Positions 33,499-44,397 of a stretch of DNA of 64,000 nt are shown here, in pieces. The stretch covers positions 146,601,283 to 146,665,282 of the forward strand of contig CM061921.1 of NCBI GenBank assembly GCA_031002005.1. Direction: 5' to 3'. The notes under the pieces are model-generated. The model did not search any database. It had not been told where the DNA came from and worked only from the letters and a program-made list of their open reading frames with translations. Both the position numbers and the translations under genes were made by a program. The stretch's first letter is position 1. The number at the start of each line of letters is the position of its first letter. Source of the DNA: Vandiemenella viatica (Eukaryota; Arthropoda; Insecta; Orthoptera; Morabidae).

Positions 33499-34221
33499 AA
33501 ATAATTGTTTAAGAAACATAAAAACCGCCTTCAAAAAAATGGTACTAAAAATTTTAAAATAACTTTATACAATGCTTAGAAGAAAGTAAATCTAAATGGA
33601 CAATATTTTACATTACTGTTATTGAAATTTTTACATTAATTAGTTATTTTTGGAGTCGGTGCCAGCTGTCAGATCGCGCAGATCGAATTACTGAACTTTA
33701 TTTGGTGTTCGAGGCGAACCGAGAGTACGAACAAAAATTCCAAATATTTTACAGCATGTCGTGAGGAAGATAGTTTTATTGCGGGAGACAGCTTAGGGCA
33801 ACAAATTAATGGCATGTTATCTGTGGCTCGGCCTCATTAGTCATCCAGGCATATCTCTGGCGCTATAGTGTCAGTTGGTAGGCTGCATCATGCAGTAAAT
33901 ACTTTATAGTTAGTATAATATCGGTGTATCATCTAAATGTTTCAGTTTTGTTGAAAAATGTTTCTAGAATTAATTGTAGGTAAGTAGTAACATGAGTTTT
34001 TATGTATAATTCTTATTTATTATTGTTTTTATCTTTTTATTTTTCTTGTTTTGCTGGCACCGACTCCAAAAATAACTAATTAATGTAAAAATTTCAATAA
34101 CAGTAATGTAAAATATTGTCCATTTAGATTTACTTTCTTCTAAGCATTGTATAAAGTTATTTTAAAATTTTTAGTACCATTTTTTTGAAGGCGGTTTTTA
34201 TGTTTTTTAAACAATTATTTT
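33499..34221. repeat. 168-bp near-perfect inverted repeat (hairpin)
   Basis: The left arm 33499-33666 and right arm 34053-34221 are reverse complements with only one or two differences seen by eye, around a 386-bp unrelated spacer. The inner ends read GGAGTCGGTGCCAGC / GCTGGCACCGACTCC. The outer part contains AAAAACCGCCTTCAAAAAAA and its complement. No reading frame was identified in the spacer. Confidence 0.9.
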
Positions 34222-36900
34222 ATTTTTAAATTTTTAGTGGTATTATAGTTAATTTGTATTTAAATATGCCGCAGCAGTTCTCATTTTGTGAACTTCCTGG
34301 TAGTTCAGTGGTTAAAGCGAAATCTTTTTTTTAAAAAAAAATCTGTCTTTACAACAACTTTCAGAATGGGGAGAATTGGATGCTGTGTTAAGGAATGTTA
34401 GTTTACATTTTGATCCAGGATGTGTTTCGTTCTAATCATAACATCTGCTAAAGCAGCTGCTCGATAATCGAAACATATAACATCTGGACATTAATACATA
34501 CTACATACACAAATCTGTCTCTGGAATCTATCTGTTCGTTCCTGCATCACACAGAAAATATAGATATTTAATTGGTTTTCACAGCGTAAAAGCTTGGGGT
34601 CCAAGTTGAAATCTGAAGTACATGTTGAGACATTAGGACACATACATTTTACAAATATTCTGCAATGACTTAAAAATAGCTTTTGACGGTACTTAAAACT
34701 GTGGATTTTGTAAAGAACATTGGAAATTATAAACGATGGGGGTAAAGGAGAAGAGGGATTGGGCTTTTGTATATCAAATGTAGACTGTCTTTTCTGATTT
34801 ATTTAAAGTATACATTTGTAAATTTCTATTGATATCACATAAAAGTTTTAGGTGTGTATAAAAAAATAATTAGGGGTGTGGAGGTGAAGAGTAGTTTGAT
34901 TTTTGCTAAGGTAGTGTGGACAGCATTTTTCTCTTTGTTTTAAAGTATACATGTGCAAAGTTCCATCGAAACCAGATAAAAACTGTAGCTTTGTGTAAAG
35001 AACATTTATAAAAATCAAATGGTGTAAGGGAGTGAGCGGTTGGGTTTTGTAAACAGAATGTTTCTCTTTGTTCTTAAGTATACATTTGCAGTGTTCCATC
35101 GAAATCTGATAAAAACGGTAGGTATCTATAAAGAACATTGGAAATTAGGAGGGGTGGGGGTATAAGGGAAGAGGGGTTGTGCTTCTTCAACCTAATTTAA
35201 ACACAATTGTTATGTATTTTTTAAAGTATACGTGTGCAAATTTTCTTCAGAATCAGATAGAAACTGTGCTTTGTGTAGATTAAAGGGGTGGAAAGGGGGA
35301 GAGAGGTTTGGCTTCTCTAAACCAAATGCAGACAGTATTTTTCTGTTTGTTTTGAAGTATACATGTGCATACTTCCTTCAAAATCAGGTAGAAATGGTAG
35401 CTTTATATAGTGAACATTAACAGTAATTAAAGGGGTAGAAAGGGGAATAGGGTTTGTGTTTTTGTCAAAGTAATGTGAGTAGTATGTTTCTTTTTCTATT
35501 TGCTTTAAAGTATACACATGCTAAGTTCCACCGAAATCGGATTAAAATATGGGTTTGTACAAACATTAAGGGATGTAAACGGGGAGCTAGGGTAGTTTAT
35601 TTCATTTTTGGTCACAAATCTTCTCCATAAAAAAATACATATATGTGTCAACTTTCATAAAGATCGGTCAAATGGTGTCAACTATAGCTTATCAAAAAGA
35701 AAATTGACAAAAGTGAAGGGACGGAAATGGGGGAAGGGGTTCAGTTTTTGCAAACCAAAAGCTGAAATTATGTTTCTCTTTGTTTAAGTGTAAAAGTTTG
35801 CTAAGTTCTATCTAAACTGGATAAAAACTGTGGGTCTGTATAAAAATTAAACGGTTTAATGAGGATTGGGGGGTGGTTTTTATATTTTTTTGTCAGAAAC
35901 CTTCCTCGTGAAAAAATACATATAAGCGCCAACTTTCATGATAATAGGTCAAATGGTGGCGACTATAGCTTTTTATATATATAAGAAAAAACATTGACAA
36001 AAATTAAGGGGTTGGTAGGAAAGAGAGGGGTTGAGCTTTGGCAGACCAAATGTTGACAAGATTTTTCTGTTTGTTTGAAAGTATACATTGACAAAGTTCA
36101 ATCAAAATCAGATATGAAATATAGGTTTCTATAAAATTAAGGGGTGTAAAGGGGGACATGGGGTGGCTTTTATTTATTTTTTGGTCAGAAATCTTCTCCA
36201 TGAAATATTACATGTATATGACAACTTTAATGGAGATCAGTTAAATGATGTCGAGTATAGTTTTGTATAAAGAACATTGGCAAAAATTAAGGGGTGGATA
36301 GGGTGAGAGGGGCTCAGTTTTTTCAAACCAAATGTTGACAGCATTTTTCTCTTTATTTTTAACTATACATGTCCAAAGTTCCATTGAAATCGGATAAAAA
36401 TGTGGGTTTGTATAATAATTAAGGGGTGTAAAGGGAGAGAGGGGTGTTGTTTTATTTTTTTGGCTCAGAACCTTTTCCATGAAAAATTACATGTACATGC
36501 CAACTTTAATGGAGATCAGTTAAATGGTGTCGACTTTAGCTTTGTATAAAGAACATTGGCAAAAATTAAGGGGTGGATAGGGGGAGAGGGGTTCGGTTTT
36601 TTTAAACCAAAAGATTGACAGTATTTTTCTGTTTGTTTTTTAACATACATTTCCAAAGTTCCATCAAAATCGGATAAAAAGTGTGGGTTTGTATAAAAGT
36701 TAAGGGGTGTAAAGTGGTAGAAGGGGTGGTTTCTCAATGAAATTCATATGGGACCACTTTGGAGGTATACTCTATCCACTATAAAAATTTCATTTAAATC
36801 GGTTCAAAATTGGCGAAGATATCGCTGAACATACATCAAAAAAAAAAAAAAAAATTCAGAAGAATTGAGAACCTCCTCCTTTTTTGAAGTCGGTTAAAAA
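33515..36900. mobile_element. putative large element: hairpin plus satellite between inverted ends
   Basis: The left end AACCGCCTTCAAAAAAATGG (in the hairpin arm) is inverted relative to CCTTTTTTGAAGTCGGTT at 36877-36895. Between them are the hairpin spacer, a ~140-bp tandem array, and a 3' segment (36740-36870) with AAATTTCATTTAAATCGGTT and an A-run, a pattern common at the ends of arthropod non-coding repeats. I could find no target duplication or protein, so treating this as one mobile unit is inference. Confidence 0.45.
34720..36745. repeat. ~140-bp imperfect tandem array, about 15 units
   Basis: A core of AATTAAGGGGTGTAAAGGGG (with variants), then a TTTT-rich stretch, AAGTATACATGTGCAAAGTT, CCATCGAAATCGGATAAAAA and TTTGTATAAAGAACATTGG repeats roughly every 125-155 bp. 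Core occurrences are near 34740, 34866, 35015, 35145, 35280, 35425, 35567, 35712, 35852, 36003, 36137, 36287, 36418, 36567 and 36702. From about 35560 two variants alternate (one with CAGAAACCTTCTCCATGAAA, one with AAACCAAATGTTGACAG), giving a ~285-bp higher-order unit. The short open frames on the minus strand are phases of this repeat, not genes. Confidence 0.85.
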
Positions 36901-37028
36901 CAGATATAAAGGAAACACAAGACATCAACTGGATAATAAGTTTAGGAAGCAAATGAAGAAAGCAGCAAGGAATACATGTCAATCACCACAAAAGATAGAC
37001 ATCCTCACCAACTTAACTATAAATGAAC

Positions 37029-37262
37029 AGAGCGTGGGGGGAAGGGTGGAGCGGTAACGCTAGGACCTGACATTGGTGAGGACGCGGGTTCGAATCCCCG
37101 TCCTGCCATCCTGATTTCGGTTTTCCATGGATTCCCGAAATCACTCCAAGCGAATGCTGGAATGGGTCCTTCAAAAAGAGCATGAGCGAATTCCTTCCTC
37201 TTCATTGGCCACTTTCCACACGGCTCTAATTATCATCTCGACGAGCTATAAAGCCCATGACA
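37029..37262 (+). mobile_element. tRNA-derived SINE (family 1)
   Basis: The head GAGCGGTAACGCTAGGACCTG holds an A-box region. The B box GCGGGTTCGAATCCCCGTCC (37084-37103) is a perfect T-stem. The body GGTTTTCCATGGATTCCCGA and the tail ATCATCTCGACGAGCTATAA follow. It sits inside the Penelope-like relic. Confidence 0.9.
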
Positions 37263-37299
37263 AAAAAGCACTACACACAAAATAAGTAGAAAGAAATGG

Positions 37300-37805
37300 T
37301 ATGTCGTGTCGTAAAGGCACACACAAAAATAGCAAACATATTTTTGATACAAGAACTAGGATTCAATATATCATTTAGAACAGACAACTCACTGCAGAAA
37401 AATCTCTGAAACGATACATTAATCAACAAATTCCACAACGCAGGTGGTACAAACTAACATACAATGACAGTCATGGACAATGCGTAGACCAAACATGTAG
37501 AAAATTTAAACAAGATTCAAAGAACATCTAAGAGCACTAAAACACACTCAACATTTCCTGAACACCTAATAGATCACAACCACCAACCAAACAAATATAG
37601 AACCAGACATGCAAATACTCACCATTAACAATAGTAAACCACAAACACTAACATTCCAAAGAAACTATCACATACACAAAGCACTATCCAAAGGAAAGTA
37701 TGTAATAAATAAATTCACAAATCCGACAGAGCAGACACTACACGGAATACTCAAAAATAAAACAGTACCGCACAGCGTTATACAATCAAGATGTACCGGC
37801 TGATA
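37300..37805 (+). pseudogene. Penelope-like element, GIY-YIG endonuclease region, relic
   Basis: The frames combine as CRVVKAHTQK (Y.KG.T.KIA), then NSLQKNL, then AGGWYKLTYNDSHGQCVDQTC and RKFKQ, matching the GIY..C......YIGQT.R.F pattern of the GIY-YIG nuclease C-terminal to Penelope reverse transcriptases. Further on, HSTFPEHLIDHNHQPNKY matches the ...FAEHL...NH block, and the open frame 37609-37803 (FQRNYHIHKALSKGKYVINK) matches the closing E.I.I.K segment. Several frameshifts interrupt it. The RT part is missing upstream. Confidence 0.68.
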
Positions 37806-38269
37806 CAGTGCAGTGACAGTGAAATAAGTATATAGAAAATGACCTACAGTGCTAAAATACAAATGAAATCGCTGATGCCGGGAAAAGTAAAACAAACGAA
37901 AATGTAAGTAATACAATATTTATATTTTTCAAAAAGATAATAAACCGTTAAAGGTGCCTCTAAGAATTAAGTGAAATGATTTCGCTAAGTAAAGAAATGA
38001 ACGAAAAAAGTTGCATTGGTAGTCGTCATTCACTATCAACACTAATATTATAAATGCGAAAGTAAATCTGTCTGCACATTTTCAAGATCTTGAAGTTTGA
38101 CAAAGAAGTACTATGTATAGTAAATAACATATTTTGCATGGGCGCAGGGAAGGGGGTGCAAGGGGGTGCACTTGCACCCCCTGCTATGAAAGAAAATACA
38201 CAGAAAAAGATTAAGAAACAAAAATTTTATTATTAAATTCACTGTTTGAATAATAACTTAAGGCACCTA

Positions 38270-39196
38270 AGTTATTGTCAAAATTTATTCAACGCCTTGT
38301 CAATAAATTCAGTATCCTTAGTTACTTCGACCGTTCCTCAAGGAAGTGTAATAGAACCACTTCTTTTCTTAATTTTCATAAATGATCTCGGTGGTAACGT
38401 TAATTGAAGGATGCGATTTTTTGCTGATGATGCACTTATTTACAGGGAAGTGAGGTGCTCAGACGATTGCTTAGAAATTCAGCGCGATCTGGATGTTATT
38501 TCGGAATGGTGCCGTAAATAGCAGCTTACACTTAACTGCAAAATGTGCAAGGCAATGCAAATAAGTAATAAAAAGACCCCTTTTGCTCACGAGTACAAAG
38601 TTAACGATTCAGTCGTTGACACGGTAGATTCCCTGAAGTATCTAGGCCTTGCACATAACTTCCATCGTAGGCAAAGCTAATTCTAAACTACGTTTTCTAG
38701 GTAGTTCTTGAGAAGTTATAATACTCATACAAAGGAAACAGCGTACAAAACACTAGTGCGTCCGCATTTGGAATACGGTTGTGGAATTTGGGATCCGTAT
38801 CGTAAGGGATTTATTGACACGCTAGAGAAAGTACAGAGGAGAGCCGCTCGATTCGTGACAGCTAGTTTCAGTCCTTATGTAAGTATCACAGAGCTGATAC
38901 GTGGGTTGGGCTAGGATTGTTTGGCGGACAGACGTCGTCGTTTTCGTTTGAATTTGTTGGAGAATATGCGAAAATATTTAATTTACGAGTGCAACGAAAT
39001 ACTTCTTTCACCAACCTATTTAGGTTGCAATGACAGGAGGGATAAGATTCAAGAAATAAGATGCCATACTGATACAATTATGTACTCTTTCTTTCCTCGT
39101 TCTGTTCGGGATTGGAATGCACTGAATTAGGATCGGTGTTTAGCACCCTCTGCCACCCACAGTAATAGTGAATTGCAGAGTATAGATGTAGATGTA
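38270..39196 (+). pseudogene. CR1-like LINE (family B), RT C-terminal two thirds, relic
   Basis: Reads SVSLVTSTVPQGSVIEPLLF, then INDLGGNV, the catalytic block FFADDALIYREV (38420-38455), the DLDVISEWC helix, VDTVDSLKYLGL (38615-38655), TAYKTLVRPHLEYGCGIWDP (38740-38800), LEKVQRRAARFVTASFSPYV and finally EIRCHTDTIMYSFFPRSVRD with WNALN before a stop at 39130. The 3' UTR ends ATAGATGTAGATGTA (39181-39196), a short tail repeat as in CR1/L2-type LINEs. Stops at 38406 and 38520 and a frame change near 38660 kill it. The 5' part is missing. Confidence 0.85.
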
Positions 39197-39216
39197 AGTA
39201 ATAGGTATTATTTATA

Positions 39217-39219
<3 letters not shown>

Positions 39220-39258
<39 letters not shown>
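39220..39258. repeat. (TA)n microsatellite
   Basis: About 19 TA dinucleotides, directly downstream of the LINE 3' tail. Confidence 0.95.
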
Positions 39259-39261
<3 letters not shown>

Positions 39262-40668
39262 CAGATGCACCTCCCTTAAAATAATCCTGCCAGCGCTCAT
39301 GATATTTTGTCATGAAATTTTGAAAACTAATGGTGATAGGCTTAGGCTTTGTTTCTCTCGCAGTCAGCTTGTGTACGATCTGTTCATACATTTCATGTAC
39401 AGACACAACTTATTATATAGAATAAATGTGGATTTTATCCAATTCTAGAAATAAAATTCTAAGTCCACGCATACGAAGTTACCGATAACAACTAGTATAT
39501 TGATATTTTGTTTTATTAAATCACACACTTCATTTTATTTAAGTGAAAAATTGATAATTTTGATATTTAATTGTTTTTTTAATTATAAATTAACTCATTT
39601 AATTCATTAGCGAGTTGTCTATATTTTCCGTCAAGACGTGATTTTCACAAACTGTAATTTTCAATTTACGTATTGGTACAAATATTACTCGTGGTAATTA
39701 GGGGAACAAGAGAGGGCGAAGTCAAAGCTTCTTTAAAAATATCTTAAATCTGGCTAAATGTCACAAAACTGGAACTCAAAACTAGCATAAGCGAACTTTT
39801 ATCTTGAGAATTTATTTTATGTCGCAAATGGAAGGAATTATAGAAAGACGTACACATTTGCAAATACACACGTGTACCTCTACGAAGCCGGGGAGAGCTA
39901 GTATAAAGTTGATATTAAAACTTAAGATCTTTGTTTATCAGATATTTAACTCATTTTCTTAAACTACAATGCCATTTCTCCCATGGTTTGGGTTTGGCGA
40001 GGAAAAGGCACCATGTTCACTTCGAATACTAGAGCCTATATGATGTAGCCTGACGACTTTAATATCGAGAAGAAAAAGGAGACTGAAAATGATGGGAACC
40101 TTCTTCCTGGTATTAAGCTTCCAAGAAAAATTCTTGCCTCCGTCTGGAATTTCCATCAATATATTTGCCGCAATGTTGTACACATACAGAATTGCAAGAA
40201 CTGCACGCGTTTGCAGCAAGGAACAAAACATATGTCGTCAGTGAGAGAGAGAATGAAACTTTAAAGAATACTAAGTTTATAACAGTTAAAGAGTACTTAG
40301 TAAACAGTATAATGCGGTAAGTCCTACAGGTTCTTGACCTTCATGTCGCTGTTAATAAAAATCTGCTGTTTATTGAAATATAATCAATATATTCAATTAC
40401 TGTGATAGCAGTTAATAAATAAAAGTACGAGTAAATCATAATTAACGACAGAGATTACTAATATGATACTAATGAATGCCAGTTATTACGAAAATTATGA
40501 TGGAACCAGGAAAAATTCCTGTTGTGATAGTTGTTTAACAAGATTAATCCAAGAGCGTTCCAAACAGGGTTCCTCGCGTTGGCATTCCCTCTTGGCAACA
40601 TTCCTTTCTAGCGATACATAAAACCCAAGTAAGGAAAAAAATTGATAATTGGAAAATTATTGCACTAA

Positions 40669-41022
40669 GGGGGCACGCATTTATTACGTGAGGTGTTTTT
40701 TTCTTAAATTTGGATCCCTCCTCCCCATTGAAGGATTTGGTAAGATGTGGTAAGACCCCCACCCTTTCCCTCAATGAGATTTACCTTTTAATTTAATTTT
40801 ATAGATTAAATTTTTTTTATATGTTCATGTATTTTATTTCATACCACTAAATACCCAACCGTTAATAGTGATGTCGTCTACGTACTACATTTTTTCTATG
40901 AGGCAAGAGGAGAAAAATGATGTAAAAAGTTGACGTGAAGTTTTTATTGATCCCCACTCTGGTGAGATTTTTCCGGACTCCTTCCACCCATATTTAGAGT
41001 TCACGGAATTAATGGAAGCCCC
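40669..41022. mobile_element. small inverted-repeat DNA transposon, copy 2 of 3
   Basis: The left end GGGGGCACGCATTTATTACGTGAGGTG (40669-40695) and right end TTCACGGAATTAATGGAAGC CCC (41000-41022) are diverged versions of the terminal repeat at 47213-47540. The interior is diverged and AT-rich with TCATACCACTAAATAC. It is older than the other two copies, judging by erosion. Confidence 0.65.
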
Positions 41023-41382
41023 ACAAGTTGGAAGCCATGTAAATGATGAAAATTGGATGATATCAACAGCAATAACAAATAATAAAGTTTAACATAGCCT
41101 GTCTGACACAAATACAGTAAGATTCGACGTCTGGTTTAAACGTTGGGAATTATAATGAACTACGTATGCCGTACGATGTTAATCATGCAAACTAATTAGA
41201 TTATCTACTCTAAGAAGTACAATTAAACGCTGAACTTATGATAGAAGACAATTTACCAGTATAGATAGGCTCCAAAGTAGAACTAACTATAGTATCCCAG
41301 TTTGTGATCTTTGATAAAGTTTTATAAAAATCTGACATTACTACATTATTCATCTGGAATTCTTATTACCTTTTTTTTTTTT

Positions 41383-41600
41383 AGTATGGCTTTACGCCTC
41401 TTCGACGGTTAAGGTCATTAGAGGCGGGATGGTACTGGGGACAAGGAACGAGAAGGAATTCGACCATGGCCTTTTTGACGGAAGCATCCCGGCATTCGAC
41501 TGGAGTGATATGAGGAAACCATGGAAAACCCAAATCTGGACGTGGATTCGAACCCGCGTCCTCCCGAATTCGAGGCCAGAACGTTAACCGTTCACGGAAT
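41383..41600 (-). mobile_element. tRNA-derived SINE (family 1), minus strand
   Basis: The T-run (41371-41383) is the inverted A-tail. ATGGCTTTACGCCTCTTCGA is the 3' tail. The body has CCATGGAAAACCCAAATCTG, and the inverted B box GATTCGAACCCGCGTCC lies at 41545-41561. Confidence 0.9.
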
Positions 41601-42255
41601 TTTCATTGCGTTAGCGCATTGGATAGAAGGTTGTGAGAAATGCTGATACTGCTGGATGGGGATGGTAAAATAATTGTTACCAGTAAAGATGCTACGTGTG
41701 ACTAAAAATCCAATTACTAACTTAAGCAACATATTCTTTGAAAGGCACACTATTCTATAATTACAGACATCATAAATGTAAAAGCAATTTATAGATTGGT
41801 CCGTCCAACTTCTGCAATTCTGACGAATCATTTTTAGAAAGCAGGCAGGAACGTTGGGATTTATAGTGAGTATGAAATATACCATTAAAAGGGGATAAAT
41901 GACGTATTTTTATAAGAATTGTGGCATATAAAAACACTTGCACGAAATAAAAAGGTTGCATTCTGGATTTACAAATTTAAAAAGAAACACTTAAGAACAC
42001 TGTCACTGGGACATGTGGAGGGGTAAACATCCCTCCTGGTAACCGCCTATGCTCGGACATGGGCAAGGCTATTATTAAGAAGAAAACTTAATAATAGTAT
42101 TTCAGAATTCTTCCATTCTATAAGTTTGAAGCTCAGCAAGTGATGTTAAGGGCAGATGACTTCGTAATATTTCAGAAAATATTTGTAGAACGAAAAGTGG
42201 CACAAATAATTTCAGCTTTATAAATACTTAGATGTTACAACTAAGCATTCCCATA

Positions 42256-42432
42256 GTTTTTTTTTTTTTTTGTAATGTCTACGCCTCCTTGGTGTCAAGG
42301 TCATCAGAGGCGGGTAAGGAACAGGAAGGAACTCGGACATGGCCTTTTGAAGACAATCGCATGGAATAATTTCCTGATACCGAAATGACTGGGATTCGAA
42401 TCTGCATCCTCCGAATGGGAGATCATAGAGTA
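42256..42432 (-). mobile_element. tRNA-derived SINE (family 1), minus strand, internally deleted
   Basis: The T-run 42258-42272 is the inverted A-tail. The 3' tail has CTACGCCTCCTTGGTGTCAA. The body is shortened: the CCATGG..TTTCC segment is lost. The inverted B box GGGATTCGAATCTGCATCC lies at 42391-42409. Confidence 0.82.
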
Positions 42433-42439
42433 TCTTAGG

Positions 42440-44393
42440 ATATGCTTCTTGCAAGATAATTTGGAAATAAGGAATAAAGAATTTGAGATAATTACTTATT
42501 GTGGAAATTGAAAAGAAGATTAAACTGTAATTTTTAATAATAATAACCATGAACGGAATAAAAAACGATACCACGATAAAACAATCTGATTAATTATCCT
42601 TTAAATAGTAGCAGGTTGAAATCAACTTCGAAATGATTCATCGGAATGCAGACATGATAATTTTAAATGTAATGAAAAATTTAGGATGTAATGAACTGAC
42701 TGATTGATAATGATAAACATGATGACAATACGAACTTATGTAGCTTCGGTATTAGTTCGTACGGTTGATAATACATTTGGATACTGAGCATTCTGTCGTG
42801 TCCCTGATATTGTTATCACTGTGAACCGATTCCTTTTCGAAGCAATGAGCCCAGATAGGTGTCATTAGCTTAGTCATCACGCCTGCTCCAGGGATGGATT
42901 AGTGATGCTTGTACTAAACATACAGGAGAAGATCCTTATGTGTCTATGAACAGTGTATGTTTCGTTCTGCCTGTTTATTTGAAGGTTGTTTACTCCCATC
43001 ATTTGAAATAAAATTTGTTAAAATTTTAGATCAAAAATAATTATGTGGCTTATGTGGAGATTTTTAAATATCTGTTCACTCAAATGATTATTAACGTTTG
43101 GTCCCCGGACCACTACTGGTCCGTGGTGGCAGGATAGGATGTCCGCAGGCAGAATATTAAAAATTTAGATACCGTAATTGTACTGTATAAAGCTATAAGT
43201 AACAAAGAGCCCAACTTTTTAAAAGCCATTAATATTTTAACGACAAAAATCTGTCATTTCAGGTATATGAGGATAAGACTGCACTGTTACTACTATGGTT
43301 GATACACTAAATACCTTTCCAATTGACATCGCCTTTCGTTTAAGGATTAAATTAATGACTGTTTTTCTGAGGATCTTGTTGTAGGTGGCAGGGATCGCGG
43401 TACGTGGTAGAGTTAGTAACGTAAGTAGACAGCAATAAAAGGTGTAAGAACGAAGCTTTTCACGGCGTTGTAAATACGGGAAAATAACTGTTCTCGGGCT
43501 TCCAGCCGCGTATAAATGTCCCAGTTATGGGAGCCATTCCCCCCCCCCCCCCCCTTGGTTCGACTGTCGTGAAATTTTTTTCACCCACTATAACTTATTA
43601 AATGAGTATAACATTTAATCTTTGGAACCATTAATATGCTGATTAAAAAATATTGCTTTCATTTCAAATTATTGTGGCCTATTTGACAGAGAGCTGTCAA
43701 ACACACTGTTTCGCTAAACCTATTTGGCCGCTGACAGTTTTAGCATAACCTGTCATAAAGCTTATTTGCCCAGATAACTACAGCTATTAGTTTCCACTAA
43801 ACAGTCATAATAAGTCAAATCCTATCATCCTATCTATTGTTTTAAAAGTTACCAAGATAATTTTACTTCACCTGGCACAAGTTCCTGTGAAAAATTTCAG
43901 CGGTGTGGTGCGAGAAGATGTTAAAAAATATTTAAAATAATTTGCACATTACACTATTACTAGCGCTTACATTTTAAAGTTAATAAAAATATGAATATTT
44001 GTTATCTGATGTTTTAACGCAAGGACTGTCGTGAGACACCATCATAGATATAATTCAGAAAACGGCTTGGGATCCCAGTAAACGAATATCCGTGCAAATT
44101 TCAAATTACTGTATTGAGATTTAAGCAAATACTAGTTGATAAAGTAAAGAACTAAGGATTTGTCTTGCAGTGAGCAATAAGTAGGCAGACTGCATAACAG
44201 CGAAGTCACTATGGTTGCCTGGCGTTACACGCGAACCCTTTGGCTGCAGGACATGGTCATGTAGAGCTTTTCAAATCGAGCTCGAGATTTTATTTGTAAA
44301 CAAATCATAAGAACTTATTTATTTCACTGATTACTTAAATCAGCCAAGTTGATTGAGAGGACTGTTTCTTCACAAAATGGTGCGGTGGCCTTT
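42440..44393. other. unassigned AT-rich sequence with a C tract
   Basis: No gene or transposon end was recognised. A run of 17 C lies at 43538-43554. Near 43100 there is a short imperfect palindrome around GGTCC.CGGACC. Confidence 0.5.
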
Positions 44394-44397
44394 TTAA

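Larger units (their letters stand above)
38036..39901 (+). mobile_element. Helitron-like element containing a LINE fragment
   Basis: The 5' end TCAACACTAATATTATAAATGCGAAAG is preceded by A. The 3' end GAAGCCGGGGAGAGCTAG is followed by T. A-TC...CTAG-T is the Helitron insertion signature, and both end sequences resemble common non-autonomous insect Helitrons. The internal LINE fragment (38270-39196) and the TA repeat account for much of the length. The hairpin before CTAG is poor here. Confidence 0.6.

Noticed and set aside
34304..34330. tRNA-like A box (TGGTAGTTCAGTGGTTAAAGC)
   Set aside because: Isolated A-box-like string with no B box or body downstream. Treated as chance or a tiny SINE crumb.
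34848..36737. series of 62-96-codon minus-strand frames with PLSPFTPLNF-like repeats
   Set aside because: All are phases of the ~140-bp tandem repeat. The repeated peptide follows from the DNA repeat.
39959..40231. 90-codon minus-strand open frame as a host exon
   Set aside because: No domain, no splice context that I can support and no match I recognise. Length is within chance for this composition.
43080..43150. hAT end near GGTCCCCGGACC
   Set aside because: No partner inverted end and no 8-bp duplication were found.
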